Source of the DNA: Periplaneta americana
Taxonomy: Eukaryota; Arthropoda; Insecta; Blattodea; Blattidae
Assembly (NCBI RefSeq): GCF_040183065.1
Contig: NC_091123.1
Coordinates: 107,048,821 to 107,112,820 of the forward strand
Length of the DNA stretch: 64,000 bases
Reading direction: 5' to 3'
Shown here: positions 43,286-55,989 of the stretch, one piece after another
Position numbering within the stretch: position 1 is the stretch's first letter
Layout of the letters: every line of letters begins with the position of its first letter
Translations under genes and position numbers: made by a program
Notes under the pieces: model-generated
Databases searched by the model: none
Seen by the model: the letters and a program-made list of their open reading frames with translations, nothing else
What the model was told of the DNA's origin: nothing

Positions 43286-46200
43286 GTCATATGAAGAGAT
43301 TTGGTCTCAAATAAGGACAACAGTGATTTCCATTACAATTACACTCATCGGAAACTACTATCTTTGATTAACGAAAAAGTCGTTCTTCTTCATGGTTGCC
43401 AGTCTGTACAAAAGGCATTAGTATATGTATTTAACAATAAATTCAAGAAAGGAATACTTAAATAAATGCTGAAAATAATTTGTAAGATTCATTTAATGAT
43501 AGAAAAAATAGTGGTCCTTTACAAAGCCCACAGCATTCCAGGTACTGAAGTACATTGAAGTCTGGAAAATAGCTTACATCTAGAGAAGAAATGCAATCAA
43601 ACCAACCTCTAGACTGCAGCTATATATTGACAAGAATAAAGCTCTTGATGCCCCAAGCCTTTCATATTCGGTCCAGTTTCACTGCTGTGTCAAGTTTACC
43701 AAGTAATCAGAACATTCACATATATTTTCTATAACAATGAGATTATGAACATACAATTTATTTATTTTTGTATACAATACATTACAAAGAAATTTAAAGG
43801 AGGACACTAGCAGATGAACATACATTCGAATGTGACAATTTAAAATTTTCTTTGAACTGAAAGGTTTGGGAACTCTTCATAGCCTCTTATAAGAATGTAC
43901 TTATTCGGAATAATAATTTCAATATTACACACTAGAATCATTTTCATCTACACAGAAATGTATTTAATGGAATTTTGATATTTGTGTTGAAGCTCGAGGA
44001 AGGACAGAAGGAATAAGATATCATTCCGCCCTTTGAACTCCTCTTAGCATTACAAAATTAAAATTACAAATGCGTGACATATTTAGTGTACTCAAGGACA
44101 AGATATTTAAGGCACATAGCAACAAAAACTTCTTAAGTAATAACAAAAATTACTAAAGAGCTTCCGCAAATCATAAAATATATTAATATGTACTGTGTAA
44201 CCTATTTTATGTATTCTTTGTTGGTTTTGCCTTTCACAAAATCATCAAAGAATACGATTATACCTATAAAATCTGTACCAATTCAGATCCGGAAAAGTCC
44301 ATGTAGATTTTAGATTTACTTGACTGACAAGTCAGTGTGCAATGTGGAATCTATCACAGAATGTACAACACAACTCCCTTATGTCGGTTCTATTTATCTT
44401 GGTCGTGAAGGAAGTGAATGGTTTATTAACTCTCGAGATGGAAGGATCAAACGTGTGTTTGTAGAACAGACCAAGCTAAATTGTTTAGAATAATCAGTTA
44501 ATCAGTCTGCATTGTTGCTAGGGAGCCAGATGACACACTGAACCTCCGATTTACATATTACTGCTTTTATAACAATCCGGAATCATACTGTTTGCATTAA
44601 ACGTTACACAATGTTACTACAGAAGCAGATTTCACTCAACTTCTTGTTAAGTATTTTTCAAGCATAAGTAATATTTTTAAACTTTTTATTACAATATAAA
44701 AACGGCTTACCAAAAGAGGCAGGTATGAGAGGTTATGTCTCCGGCACCAGAGCGAGTAACACAACAGAATGTAGTTCGTTTAGGAACATTTATTACGGCG
44801 TCAGAAAGGATTTGACGTTTCCTATTAAGCGCTCAAGTGATATGTTTCAATACACGGTGCTGCATCATCACACAAACTTTTCCTCTAAAGGGATTCTAAA
44901 CGGTGCACTTAATATCCGCCTATTTTGGAATGACTAACGCTTTTGAATCGACACTTGCGACGATGCAAATTCTACAGCTTACTGTTACGATACTTGTGGG
45001 TTTGATTGCGTCACGTCTCACAGGGATAACATGATTATTACTGATTCGAGAATATATTTTGGGGAATAGCGTGACAAGAAGTTTTGTCTTAAGCGAAGAA
45101 GACTACTGTTAGTTTGTATTATTGTAAAGAATGCCACCAAAGTGGCAAGTGGCTCGGTTATTGTATCTACAAGACGACAGCTATCCAATAAAATGCCTGA
45201 CTACATGCTGCGAAGCTATACAGCTATGTCGTAGAGAATGTTATTTTCTAGTCCCTCGCAAAGTTCACTGATAATCTAGGACATGCGGTACCAACAGCCG
45301 GAAAAACATAGACATCGCCGGAACATTTTGTGGAATTCAGAATTTAAACACCCATCACACATCTACACTGTTTATGTTAGCGAATACTGAGTTATTAATA
45401 TGTTATTTCATTAGTAATATCTGCCCATTTATCCTTTTAGCAAGAGCATAGTTATTAGTCATAGGAATGAGAATTGCAGCAGAGATTGTTATTAAATATT
45501 GTGGCTGCATTTAGCAGAAGTAAAATACATTATGCAATAATTAAGAATGTTACTGCATTATTTTTCTTTAATAAGACCTGCACAAATCATCAGGTCGTCA
45601 AGAAATTTATGTGTTGCCATCTAATACTATGAATAATGTGAATGTGAACCAAGAAATGACAATGAAATACGCATAATATCAATATTTAAACTATAAACCA
45701 TCCTTTAGGAGATATCGTCCCTTAGTAAAGCGGTATTTTTAGGAAAGCCTATTATTACAATGTATGGTGAGTTTAGAGTTCCTTTAAAGTGTAAAGTTTC
45801 GTGTGAAGAAAGAATCGCGTGTACCGAGATAAAATAATAAAACTGTGAACACATGAAAGCACTGCACCCTCTACGGATTGCAGATAGCACCTGACTCAAG
45901 CACCTTTAACAATACAGTGAGACGGTGCATAACAAAGTGAAAATAATATGTATAAAAACAACATTCCATATCTAAAAGTAATGAGTATAAAATACAGGGC
46001 CGCAATTCTGAAGGATAGGAGGAGTGGCGCCAGGCAACTCGGCCTGCTCTAGCATACTAGCGAGGAAATTCCGTGTGGATCGTTCAACCAAACGGACCAA
46101 ATATGGCACATAAATTAGACGTTTTAATTCCCCGAAGAGGAATATAAATTTTTAAATAGCTCCTCCTGAAACTATAGAACTCCAACCCCGATAAAAAAAA

Positions 46201-49067
46201 CCGTGTCAGGTAAAAATTACAAAAATATCTGATAACACGAAAGGCATGAGTGCATATAGTATAGTTGGACATGCAAAGAAAAGTTTATCAACCATATGCA
46301 TATGTCTTTATTACCTTATGAACTAAAACCTTATTGGAAAGGCACTAGATCCATTTGAAGAACGTCTGTACACCGGGCAGTCTGAATCACCAGAAGTATC
46401 CTTCCAGACAAGCGCTCTGTTATTTGGACACTGAGAACATTGTTTTATCGTGTTATTGTCTTATACATGGCTATGCACAGCCTTTTTAAATCTCTTACAT
46501 TTTAACCGCACGAATTTTAAATAAAATTATGATGTATTAAAGAAGCTCCATTATTATTACGCTTTTATAAATGCATTCTTATTGTGCTGTATCGAGATCG
46601 ATTGTATTGTTATTACCACCTGAAATATTAAGCGATTTTTAAGTTATCAGCTTGTTTGCCGTAATGCACATGATGTAATATGGAAGTTTAAATTAGTTTC
46701 AGATACGACACACAAATACATATAAGCAAAACATAGTTTCCCGAAAGGGTAACAACAGTCTGTTTCTTCGAGTTATTCTGTAAAAAGCAAGCGGCAGAAT
46801 AGGAATAATTAAAACATTTATGTTACATTGCACGAATACCTAATGTACAGAATAAACTTACGTCTCTCGATAGTAGGAAGAGAGCACAGAGTTTCTCAAG
46901 CCGTGTAAGTGGCACGCCGAGTTCTTAAAAAGTGCATTCAAAGTGTAACTGGATCTATGAAATTAAATCCTTTTCCAAAGTCTATAAAATTGCATCTTTA
47001 TTCTTTTTATTAAAAGTTTAATTAAGTGTAGGCAATCTATTGGAACAGTTGCAGCAGCAGTAACAGCAGAGTTGGTAGGAGGTTTACTATTAGTAGCTAA
47101 CAAAATGTATGTATATAGAAACATACAGTGTTCAAGATTATAATATATCAGCACTGAATGTGACTGTGTCTTTCTTAAAGTTTATATACTGTATAAATGA
47201 AGACCTCATCTCCCCTCCCCACAAAATCAGAGAAATGAGATCCAGCATAATTCACTAATTAATAATAACAATGTACCTTAAAACACACAAAATCGAATAG
47301 AGGCTCGTCCAAAGTAGATACAGTCGCATACTAATGCCATATAGGCTAAGTATTGTTAGTAAATTTTAAGACTGAACACTGTATACTTTATTCTCCTATG
47401 CATGGAAGTCTATTGGGCATAAATGTAATATCACAGTTTGGCGAAGCGAGAGCTGCTTCGGTAAAAGCTGTTAGTGCGCACGCTCGACGTTGCTTGTAGA
47501 GTCTGATAGGAGTGACTACTGGCATGGGGCAATTTGTCATGGTGACATAGAGCATCCGGAGTCATGAACTATACCACCCAGTATGACACTGAACGAAAAC
47601 AGCAGCCAGTCTGTCTTGGTTATATAGTTTATATTCGAAAGATACTCAAGCACGAACCAAATGAATCACCGTTGAGGGAATATAAATGGAAATATACGTA
47701 CAAAACTAATCTCCTTTCAGACATAAGCGTCTCAACGAGTTTTAGAACATACGTTTTCATCTCTGTGTATCGATGGCAGTGGTTATAAAGTTATAACACA
47801 CAAAACAATTACACTAAGATTCTTTTCACATAATGTTACTGATGTAAACAAAGAGAAGGGGCAATTATCTTCCTTCAGTTCTGGACTGGAGACAAGCTGA
47901 TGTCCACTTGGTGTGCACTTACATGCAACGACGTCATCAGATAACTGGATTTGTTGCATATTGACCTGGTAATCAACAGTTCTATTAAATTAACATTTAC
48001 AGCCCAGATTTTGGTTAATGTGAAAAAATCGATACACATCACGTTGATTATTTGAATATGATACTTTCAATAATTGCTAAATGCCATGTTTTGATTGTGA
48101 AACGAGCATGAATTGAAAGCAGAAGACTTCACTGCTGGTATGGATATTTTTACTATAATTTCAAAATATATCTCGTTCTATTTTATTCAACAGTACCACT
48201 CTTAATTTTAAACTTGATATGTATCAGCGTTAAGCACGTGCTAATTCCTTCCAATCACGCGATGTATTTACAGATGGAGTTGGCTCATTTTCTTTTACAT
48301 CAAGAACATTCTTATGTGACGTGAATCTTAATAATACTTAGGAAAATAATTATCATTTACTGGCCTTATGTTAACATCGAGCTTCTTACGGCAAACAAGA
48401 CTGATCTAAAGGCTATTCTGAATAACAAACAGCACATTATTCCGTAACACTTTCCAAACTGCTGGAGTTGTCCATTTCAAATAAATGGCTGGAATGCTGC
48501 AGATACTGTGTTGGAGCATCCGTAGTGCCTTGAGAGAAGGAGCACAGCCGCGGCGTCTTAACTTCCTCATGGTCGATGCACATTTGTCTTTTCGATAGAG
48601 TTTATTGCTTCCTGTTGGAACTATATAATCACTTTTCTCTTAACAGCACTGTTTATATTCTTGATGATAAATGAGAGTTCTATAACATCCACTTTTCGAT
48701 AAGGCAGAGATAGAGAGTACTTCCTCTGGATTTGAGGTTTCAGACATTAGCAATAACCAACGAATTTATACTATAAAACATATGCTACTAGTGAAAGTCT
48801 GTCTCAACAGAACTCAGCTGATTCGGGTTTTTAATAATTTTTAATGCAGAAGCCATATCAATCGGCTGCGGTTTATTTCCTTGGAGAATGCGTCCGCTTT
48901 GTGAACCTGGAGCAGTTGTGCATAATTACTCCAGCTATTCGCGTTCATCACACGCCGTCGAATGTGATTAACTACCTATAAAAAAAAATGATCGATTTTC
49001 AGCGGGTGTGCGGAAAATCGTAACAAAAACAATTATACCCGCATTAGCCACTAGCCAAATTGGTGAA
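43286..49067. other. Long AT-rich stretch; includes the expected Atf3 3' UTR at its right end
   Basis: No transposon domain or exon was recognised over 5.8 kb. On the minus strand, AATAAA occurs at 48877-48872 and 48606-48601, about 190 and 460 nt after the Atf3 stop; either could be the polyadenylation signal. Frames at 44725-44937, 46963-47154 and 47564-47788 have no recognisable motifs. Confidence 0.45.
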
Positions 49068-49334
49068 CTACGCCATGCAGCCGTTGTCTGTGTACGCCCC
49101 ACTGTAGTGTTGGTACCCGCCTGCAGAAGTGGTGGTGGTGGTGTCCGTGCAGAAGGCAGCGGAGTCCCCGCAGTAGGTGGCGGGCGTGTCGGGGCTGTAG
49201 GCGAGATTGTTGCTGTTCTTCATGCACGTGGGGCTGTGCATGGACAACATGTCCATCAACCGACGCCTCTGCGTCTCCAGCTCCTGGATCTGAGTCTTCA
49301 GGTCCTGGTTCTGATTTTCCAGCACTTCGGACTC
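49068..49334 (-). CDS. Atf3: Atf3-type bZIP factor, last exon (leucine zipper and C-terminus)
   Basis: The acceptor is CTTTCAG at 49335-49341. The exon encodes 88 residues starting ESEVLENQNQ and ending at TAG 49070-49068. Leucines fall every seventh residue (VLENQNQDL, KTQIQEL, ETQRRRL, MDML) and the zipper ends MHSPTC, the ATF3/Fos-type boundary. The tail is Thr/Ser/Tyr-rich and unstructured. Known role: dimeric nuclear stress and immune/metabolic regulator binding ATF/CRE- or AP-1-type sites. The basic region is on the previous exon (56487-56594), joining in phase 0. Kayak/Fos is less likely, because Fos zippers read EFILEAH-type instead. Confidence 0.93.
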   Translation of the reverse strand, partial: ESEVLENQNQDLKTQIQELETQRRRLMDMLSMHSPTCMKNSNNLAYSPDTPATYCGDSAAFCTDTTTTTSAGGYQHYSGAYTDNGCMA

Positions 49335-49684
49335 CTGAAAGAAAAGCGAGTGCTCAAATTAAACAGTTTTTTCTTCGACTCTTACCAAGGTTTATCTTTC
49401 GGGAACCCGTCTATTTTCAAGTCCCTGAAACATTGCAACCTGCTATCTTTTCCATTACGTTGCCTACTTTGTCCACCAGAGGCGTCTGTGGTGGTCATAT
49501 ACAGTACACAGACACATCTGCAATAGATACTTACATCTCTCCGAAGAGCCGGAAATAGCATGTCGATAAGTCTACAGCGCGAAGCCCTATACTTCCATTT
49601 AGAAGGAAGCTATGTTAAGGATTTTTAAGGAAGGAGATGGATGGTCATTTCTGGAGGAAAAAATCATTGACTTTTAATTAATAT

Positions 49685-49805
49685 GTTGACCAAGTTGTAT
49701 CAACATACTAGCCACCCAATCCCATTACCTTCTGGCATAGTTGCCTCGTTGATATCATTTGTGAGGTTCAGACCTGTCTTCGGATAGTTGACTAAACAAC
49801 AACAA
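49685..49805 (-). repeat. SINE-like interspersed repeat, family A
   Basis: In reverse complement it starts TTGTTGTTTAGTC and continues AGGTCTGAACCTCACAAATG, matching 14224-14380. Confidence 0.75.
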
Positions 49806-51339
49806 TATTTCTAAAAATTCATGCTTTAGTAATATTTCACAATTACAAACGTACGGAAGATCTATATTTTAAAGTCATTTTCCACACAATTTTATTTTTA
49901 CTGTATTTACTGAGATTCAAATCTATAGGCTCCAAAAAATTTCATGCCAAGGAGTTGAAATTGTTTATGCATGTTCTGAAAAGTAATTCTAAAAAACTGC
50001 AGAGCCTTTTTTTGGATAAAGTAAATATAAAACATGTACTTACGGTATTTTGGTTATTCTGTGGACCTCACTTGTCGAGGTAATAAAGTAAACATTACAT
50101 TTCATCCCAACATTTAAGAACATGCAGACTTATGCAGGGGGTGGCAACTAGAATATTATTGTGAAATAATTAATTACTTTAAGACAACTTTTTTTTTATT
50201 CGCCGATAAGTGACAGCCATGTGCCCATTAAAATTCTTAAATTGGCATTTCCTACAGCAATAAGTTATACATATGACTGTGTTTAAAGCGTATTTTCATA
50301 GGTATTTTATGTTTTTAATCCTATATTTATTGCAGTGAAAGTTTATTTCAGTTGTGAAGCTTTCTTTTACTGACCTAAGAATTCCACTCCCGACTGTTTT
50401 GTCCCCAACTGGTATTTAAGTGAATCGTTTCGTATTTTTCCTTGGATATCGGACTTTTGAGTATGCTATTAATTTTGTATCTACACAAGAGACAATCTTT
50501 GTGTATGGCTCCTACAAATTTCTGAATACTCTTGAATGAGTTCGGTAACAATTTCGTTTGTGTAGTTGCTCTTTACATGTTCAAAAAGTTGGCGATCTTT
50601 CAGAGTCATTTCTGTTACGCAACTTAGAGATTTTATCTTAATTGTGTCTGCCCTTATAATTTGTAGGTTGGTCAGAGACAAAGCCTCTTACCTTAAAACT
50701 TTTCGTAACTATTTATTGTCGTACTTTGTATATGAAAATCCGCATTGTCACTGTAATTTTTTTTTATCTACTGTATAGTACTCAATGACTTATTGTGTTT
50801 CGTAAGAGAATTATACCCAAATCAACATGAATTCTTTATCTGTTACGGTACTTTACTTCCCGTTATATTTTTGTACAAAACTGCATTATGATCATCACAG
50901 TGATCGTTGCTGTCTGTATACTTCTATTTAAGCGGAAGGGCAGATTTGACCAATTTTGTTATCACACATGCACTTTAAATAACTCATTGTTCATAAATTT
51001 TCTATGTAGAAATATTTATTTTTGACAAAGAAGCAGGTTGCAGTTCAAGTGTCATCGCCCTGCTTATCAGCTCAGAGAAACAAGTCCCGACTATCCTCCA
51101 CACCCACGTAGTCCTTCCTAGAAAACCCGTCAAGTATAACATTACAGTGACCTGAAATGCTTTTCTTCAGTCATTTCGTACGAGTTGTTAAAAAGCAATG
51201 GGTGAAAATTTCATAAATATACTTTACTACTTGTATATTTAAGTTGCATTTGTTTTTTTTTAATTATGCGTAAATATTACAATGTTCATGCCAAGATATC
51301 AAACATATTCATTCTATGTTGTTAGGTCGATACATACTT

Positions 51340-51655
51340 ACTTACTTACAAATGGCTTTTAAGGAACCCGAAGGTTCATTGCCGCCCTCACATAAGCCCG
51401 CCAGCGGTCCTATCAGTCCTATTCCGAGGCTTATTATAGGGATACGTAACAAGCTGTTTTTTACGGTGATGGGTTGTTAGCCCTTCGCCCAACCCCCAAG
51501 CTGGAGGACCACCCCTTATCGGCTGTCCACGACTGCTTATTCAATATATTCGCAGCTACCCTCCATATCTGGAGGCCGTCTCCTCTATCCGCAACCTGAG
51601 GACGCGCTATGCCGTGGTGATAGGGACCCACATTACATGGGTTAGGTCGATACAT
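51340..51655 (-). repeat. Non-autonomous repeat sharing the LINE (TAAG) tail
   Basis: Its last 60 bp or so on the minus strand (CGGGCTTATGTGAGGGCGGC to AAGCCATTTGTAAGTAAGTA) equals the tail of the TAAG LINE. The body (GTTGCGGATAGAGGAGACGG, TATTGAATAAGCAGTCGTGG, GGTTGGGCGAAGGGCTAACA) has no RT coding. A second copy with the same junction is at 55660-55972. The open frame through it is short and unrecognised. Confidence 0.85.
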
Positions 51656-52203
51656 CTGGCTACTTTTCTACCGAAAGTAGTACCCAGCGAACAAGTCGAT
51701 TGTCACATATGACAGAAATTGGAACCCGGCGCTGTAAGTATCATATTAAGTTGGGAGGGGTACATCATTAAAAATATTACCGGATAAAAGATCACACTCT
51801 AAATATTTTATTAGACTTCTGACCCACTAAGGTTTCAGCTACATTCTAAGACTCAAGCCATCTGTTTATGTTCAGTCGAATATGTTATCGAATAAAAAAA
51901 AACATAAACTTTAGTTTAGGGTAGTTTCTATCTAAGAAAGCCTTAAACGGCTCACTGTCACACGAGGGATGAAATAAAACTTTCTAAGTTATAACTAAAA
52001 TCTAAGCATTTCTGCGGGGAAGGTTGTGACGAATTCAAGAAAACAATGAAAGTCTGAAATTTAAATAAATGTGACAATACATTTTATTGAATTAAATATA
52101 CCTGCTTTGATAAAAAATATTATATTACCGCAATATCTGACTTCGTTTGATACCTCATGTAACAGATTCATAACACATCGGCCAGTTTAAGCCAGCTATA
52201 CTT

Positions 52204-52505
52204 ACTTACTGGGGTTCATTGCCGCCCTCACATAAGCCCGCCATTAGTCCCTATCCTGAGCAAGATTAATCCAGTCTCTATCATCATATCCCACCTCATT
52301 CAAATCCATTTTAATATTATCTTCCCATCTACGTCTAGGCCTCCCCAAAGGTCTTTTTCCCTCCGGCCTCCCAACTAACACTCTATATGCATTTCTGGAT
52401 TCCCCCGTACGTTCTACATGCCCTGCCCATCTCAAACGTCTGGATTTAATGTTCCTAATTATGTCGGGTGAAGAATAGAATGCGTGCAGTTCTGTGTTGT
52501 GTAAA
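52204..52505 (-). pseudogene. LINE 3' end, TAAG family
   Basis: On the minus strand: SSPDIIRNIKSRRLRWAGHV, ERTGESRNAYRVLVGRPEGK, RPLGRPRRRWEDNIKMDLNE and VGYDDRDWINLAQDRD, then the family tail, which is truncated here to about the CAATGAACC segment. It is the most intact C-terminus of this family in the window. Confidence 0.9.
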
Positions 52506-52699
52506 AGCCAGCTGTAACAGCTAAAAATTTATATGGACTGGTCATATAATATATTTCTTCCCTTACATGACTATTTCTGATTATTGTATGAGGATACTCA
52601 TAAAATATTAATAGGATCTATGAATTAAACGGCATTGCAAATAATATTATTTCTAGAATTTTTGGGATTGTTTAACAAAATTAAGGGCATCAGGTAGTG

Positions 52700-52783
52700 A
52701 TTCATTCATTCATTCATTCATTCATTCATTCATTCATTCATTCATTCATTCATTCATTCATTCATTCATTCATTCATTCATTC
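52700..52783. repeat. (ATTC)n microsatellite
   Basis: About 21 ATTC units. It abuts the 3' end of a minus-strand LINE, so it is that LINE's (GAAT)n tail, probably expanded. Confidence 0.95.
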
Positions 52784-52786
52784 ACT

Positions 52787-53092
52787 CATAGTTTCTGCCT
52801 AAGGGCAGGTTTTTCACTGCAAATCCAAAATTCTCCAGTCTTTCCTATGTTCTGCCTTTCTCTTAGTCTCCGCATATGATCCATGTAGGCCTATTTGATA
52901 TCTTCTTCTTCTATCTCGAACTCTTCTCCCCTTCATCACTCCTTTTAGTGCATCCTTCAGAAGGCAGTTTCTTCTTAACTAGTGACCCAGCCAATTCTTT
53001 TTCCTCTTCCTGATCAGTTTCAGCATCATTCTTTCTTCACCCACACTTTCCAACACAGCTTCATTTATTATTCTGTCTGTCCATAAGAAGTG
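52787..53092 (-). pseudogene. Family B LINE 3' end, minus strand
   Basis: On the minus strand: WTDRIINEAVLESVGEERMM, LKLIRKRKKNWLGH, LRRNCLLKDALKGVMKGRRV, then KRKAEHRKDWRILDLQ. It matches 37640-38770 and ends at the GAAT repeat. It is 5'-truncated to about 300 bp. Confidence 0.88.
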
Positions 53093-54779
53093 ATTAGGGG
53101 TCAAAAATCTGCTTTTTCATTTTGTTTAAAAAAGTACAAACCCTGCTCTTTAAAGTAATATATTATATTGTAAGGGAGTATCTCTGCAGATAAGCCCTGT
53201 GGGGTATTTCTGCAGGTAAACCCTTTAAGTGGTTCTATAAATTTGGCGGCGCATGTAATTCATATATCCCTTTTTTAAATGTAGTTTTCCGTAAGTTGAT
53301 TTTTTTCAAACTTATAGGCCTATATGTGCATTTTTCTCTGAAACTAAGGAATTAATTGACATCAAATTTTTATAGTGTTTTCTGCAGCATATGTTCTACA
53401 ATCTAGACCTACGGGTTTAAGAATATCACACACTTAACTTGAGGAAATAAATACATAGCCTACGCTTTGAAAAAAATGGCAAAAATTGTTAATAAAAGTT
53501 CAATATTTTTTCTGTTTCACTATGGGTGAAGTATTTAACTAAATTTTGCTTTAGAATTTACAATATACATTGCTTGGTAATCTAAAAAAAATACAGGGCA
53601 TATGACTGAAGATTGTAGCAAGTAATGTCCACCAAGATTGAGTTACATTTAGCAAAGTGGGAAAACAGGTTATCAGTTATGGCTTTCCTTTTGCACTTGG
53701 ATAAGAAGATAATTGGTTGTCTCTTATACCACAGAATTCAGAATGATTGACTGTATAACCATGGAAATTTTTATTCCACTATGAACACTAAAAGCCTAGA
53801 AATATTGAACTGAACTTTTGTACTGAAATTTTTTAATAGCACAGGCATCACTATCCACTCCCCTCAATAATGGTAGGCGTTTTTTCATTCAAAATAATAC
53901 AGGACCTTCATTAGATTATCTGAGAACTTTGTAACAATTTTATTTAACTACGCCGTACATAAGGATTTGCTAGCAGATTTACTGTAGCTTAAATTGACAG
54001 CTGGTAGACGCAAGCCAGAATTAATGCCTTCATTTTTACAACACATTATTGTAATTTTATAATTCGATAATAAGGAATGACGTAATGTAATGCGGTAACG
54101 ATTGTGAACCTTTAGAAATGCACCCGAATGTCTCAGATTATAAAGCAGCAATACACATACTTGTAAAATTATAGGCTATTTATTACTATCGTGTAGGTCT
54201 GCTTTAGTAATATGACATTATTTCTCGATTATATAATCTATTTTTGCTTTTAAATCTTCCATTTTGAGGACTGTTTTGAAAAAGGGCGCACTGAAGAAGT
54301 CGAACCGTTAGATGTAGGCGTACCTAGCTCAGATCAGAAAAACGATATTCAAAATCTTTAACATAACGGCTATTCTAGTTTTATTGTATTGGTCGGAATG
54401 CTGAACATAGGTAAAACATCTGTGTCGACGGAATAAAGTGGCTTAGACGAGATTTTTTCGAGCTGTAACTGGAGAGCGCTTACGAAAAAAGAATTTATAG
54501 CATAAGGATAAGAACCTCACTAAAAATTTAGTGTTATTGAGAGTATATTTGACTGACAACGTCACCACTTTGAATACATACTCAGGATGACGAAGAACAG
54601 AACACCAGGAGTCGTCTTAAGAGAACATTCAAGTCGCCGTAGTTGTGAACGCTTAGATATGCAATGGAAGAGACAGCTTCGTGAGCGAAACTTAAGTCAG
54701 AACGGATCAGCAGGTCCAGTAGTTTTGACGTAGAACTTCGGGATAACTTGTGAATTGGTCGTAACATAAAATGTAATAT

Positions 54780-55180
54780 CCTCCCTTATTATCCTTACAT
54801 TTACATTGTTCTCTTGGTGTTTCCTTTGTTCTATTTGTGTTATTTTTGTCCTCCTTCCTCTGATTGTCTTCCCTTGTATTCCTTGTCTTATCTTTGTTTT
54901 CCCTGTGTTCCCCTTGTTCTCCCTCTAATCCTCTTGTTCTCGTCTTCTCCTTCTTCTCCTTATCTTCATCTTCTTGTCTTCCCCTTGTTCTCTTTGTATT
55001 CCCCTTGTTTGTCCCTGTGTTCCCCTTATTCTCATGCATTTTTCTGGTTCTTTTGTCTTCCCTTGTTATCATGTATTCTCTTAGTCTTTGTCTACCCCTT
55101 GTTCTCCTCCTATTCCCCTTGTTCTCGTCTTCTCGTTATCATGATTTCCTTGTTTCCTCGTTATCATCATATTCTCCTTT
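54780..55180. repeat. Degenerate pyrimidine-rich minisatellite
   Basis: Variants of CCCCTTGTTCTC and CTTGTCTTCC recur at short irregular spacing (about 12-20 bp) for 400 bp. The strand asymmetry creates open frames on both strands, such as the charged minus frame at 54707-55072 and plus frames rich in SLFSLCSP. These are side effects of the repeat. Confidence 0.8.
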
Positions 55181-55277
55181 TTCACTTCTCACACCACCAC
55201 TATGTAGCCTATTGTAGTATAGTTATATGCATTTGTCGATTTTATGTAGTAGTGGTGATTATGGTTATGGTGATGGT

Positions 55278-55403
55278 GATAATAATAATAATAATAATAA
55301 TAATAATAGTAATATTAATAATAAAGAATGGGAACAAATACAATAAAGAACTTGAATGACATCAAATTTAATAGTAAAACTGATATTCTGAATATAAATT
55401 TAC

Positions 55404-55455
<52 letters not shown>

Positions 55456-55540
55456 AGAATGGGAATAAATACAATAAAGGACTTCAATGGCATCAAATTT
55501 AATTTAATAGTTAAACCGATATTCTAGATATAAATTTATA
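55278..55540. repeat. Tandem duplication around (AAT)n tracts
   Basis: Two (AAT)n tracts (55278-55308 and 55404-55453) are each followed by GAATGGGAA(C/T)AAATACA and a roughly 75-bp diverged copy that contains ATCAAATTTAAT and GATATTCT. The unit is about 130 bp, present twice. Confidence 0.85.
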
Positions 55541-55659
55541 AGACAGATTGTGATAGAGCATCACCAATAATTATAGAACAATTAATATACTTCCATAATA
55601 ATGCTCTTATAATTATTATAATTTTAATATAATACTGTTCAAATGAAAACATTTGTCGT

Positions 55660-55972
55660 AGTAGGTATGTCTGATCCATGTATTGTGAGTCCCTATCACC
55701 ACGGCATGGCGCGTCCTCAGGTTGCGGATAGAGGAGACGGCCTCCAGATGTGGAGGGTAGCTGCGAATATATTGAATAAGCAGTCGTGGACAGCCGATAA
55801 GGGGCGGTCCTCCAGCTTGGGGGTTGGGCGAAGGGCTAACAACCCATCACCGTAAAAAAAAACAGTTTGTTACGAATCCATACAATAAGTCTTGCACAGG
55901 ATAGGGACCGATGGCAGGCTTATGTGAGGACGGGACCTACGGGTTCCTTAAAAGCCATTTATAAGTAAGTTA
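55660..55972 (+). repeat. Non-autonomous repeat sharing the LINE (TAAG) tail
   Basis: Plus-strand copy of the repeat at 51340-51655, with the same head (CCTATCACCACGGCATGGCG), body and tail (AAGCCATTTATAAGTAAG). The two copies lie 4 kb apart in opposite orientation in the same intron. Confidence 0.85.
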
Positions 55973-55989
55973 TGTCTCATTTTATAAAT

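Noticed and set aside
52697..52879. Frame of repeated SFIH units
   Set aside because: Translation of the (ATTC)n LINE tail.
54707..55359. Large charged or hydrophobic frames on both strands
   Set aside because: Produced by the pyrimidine-rich minisatellite and an (AAT)n tract; no domain.
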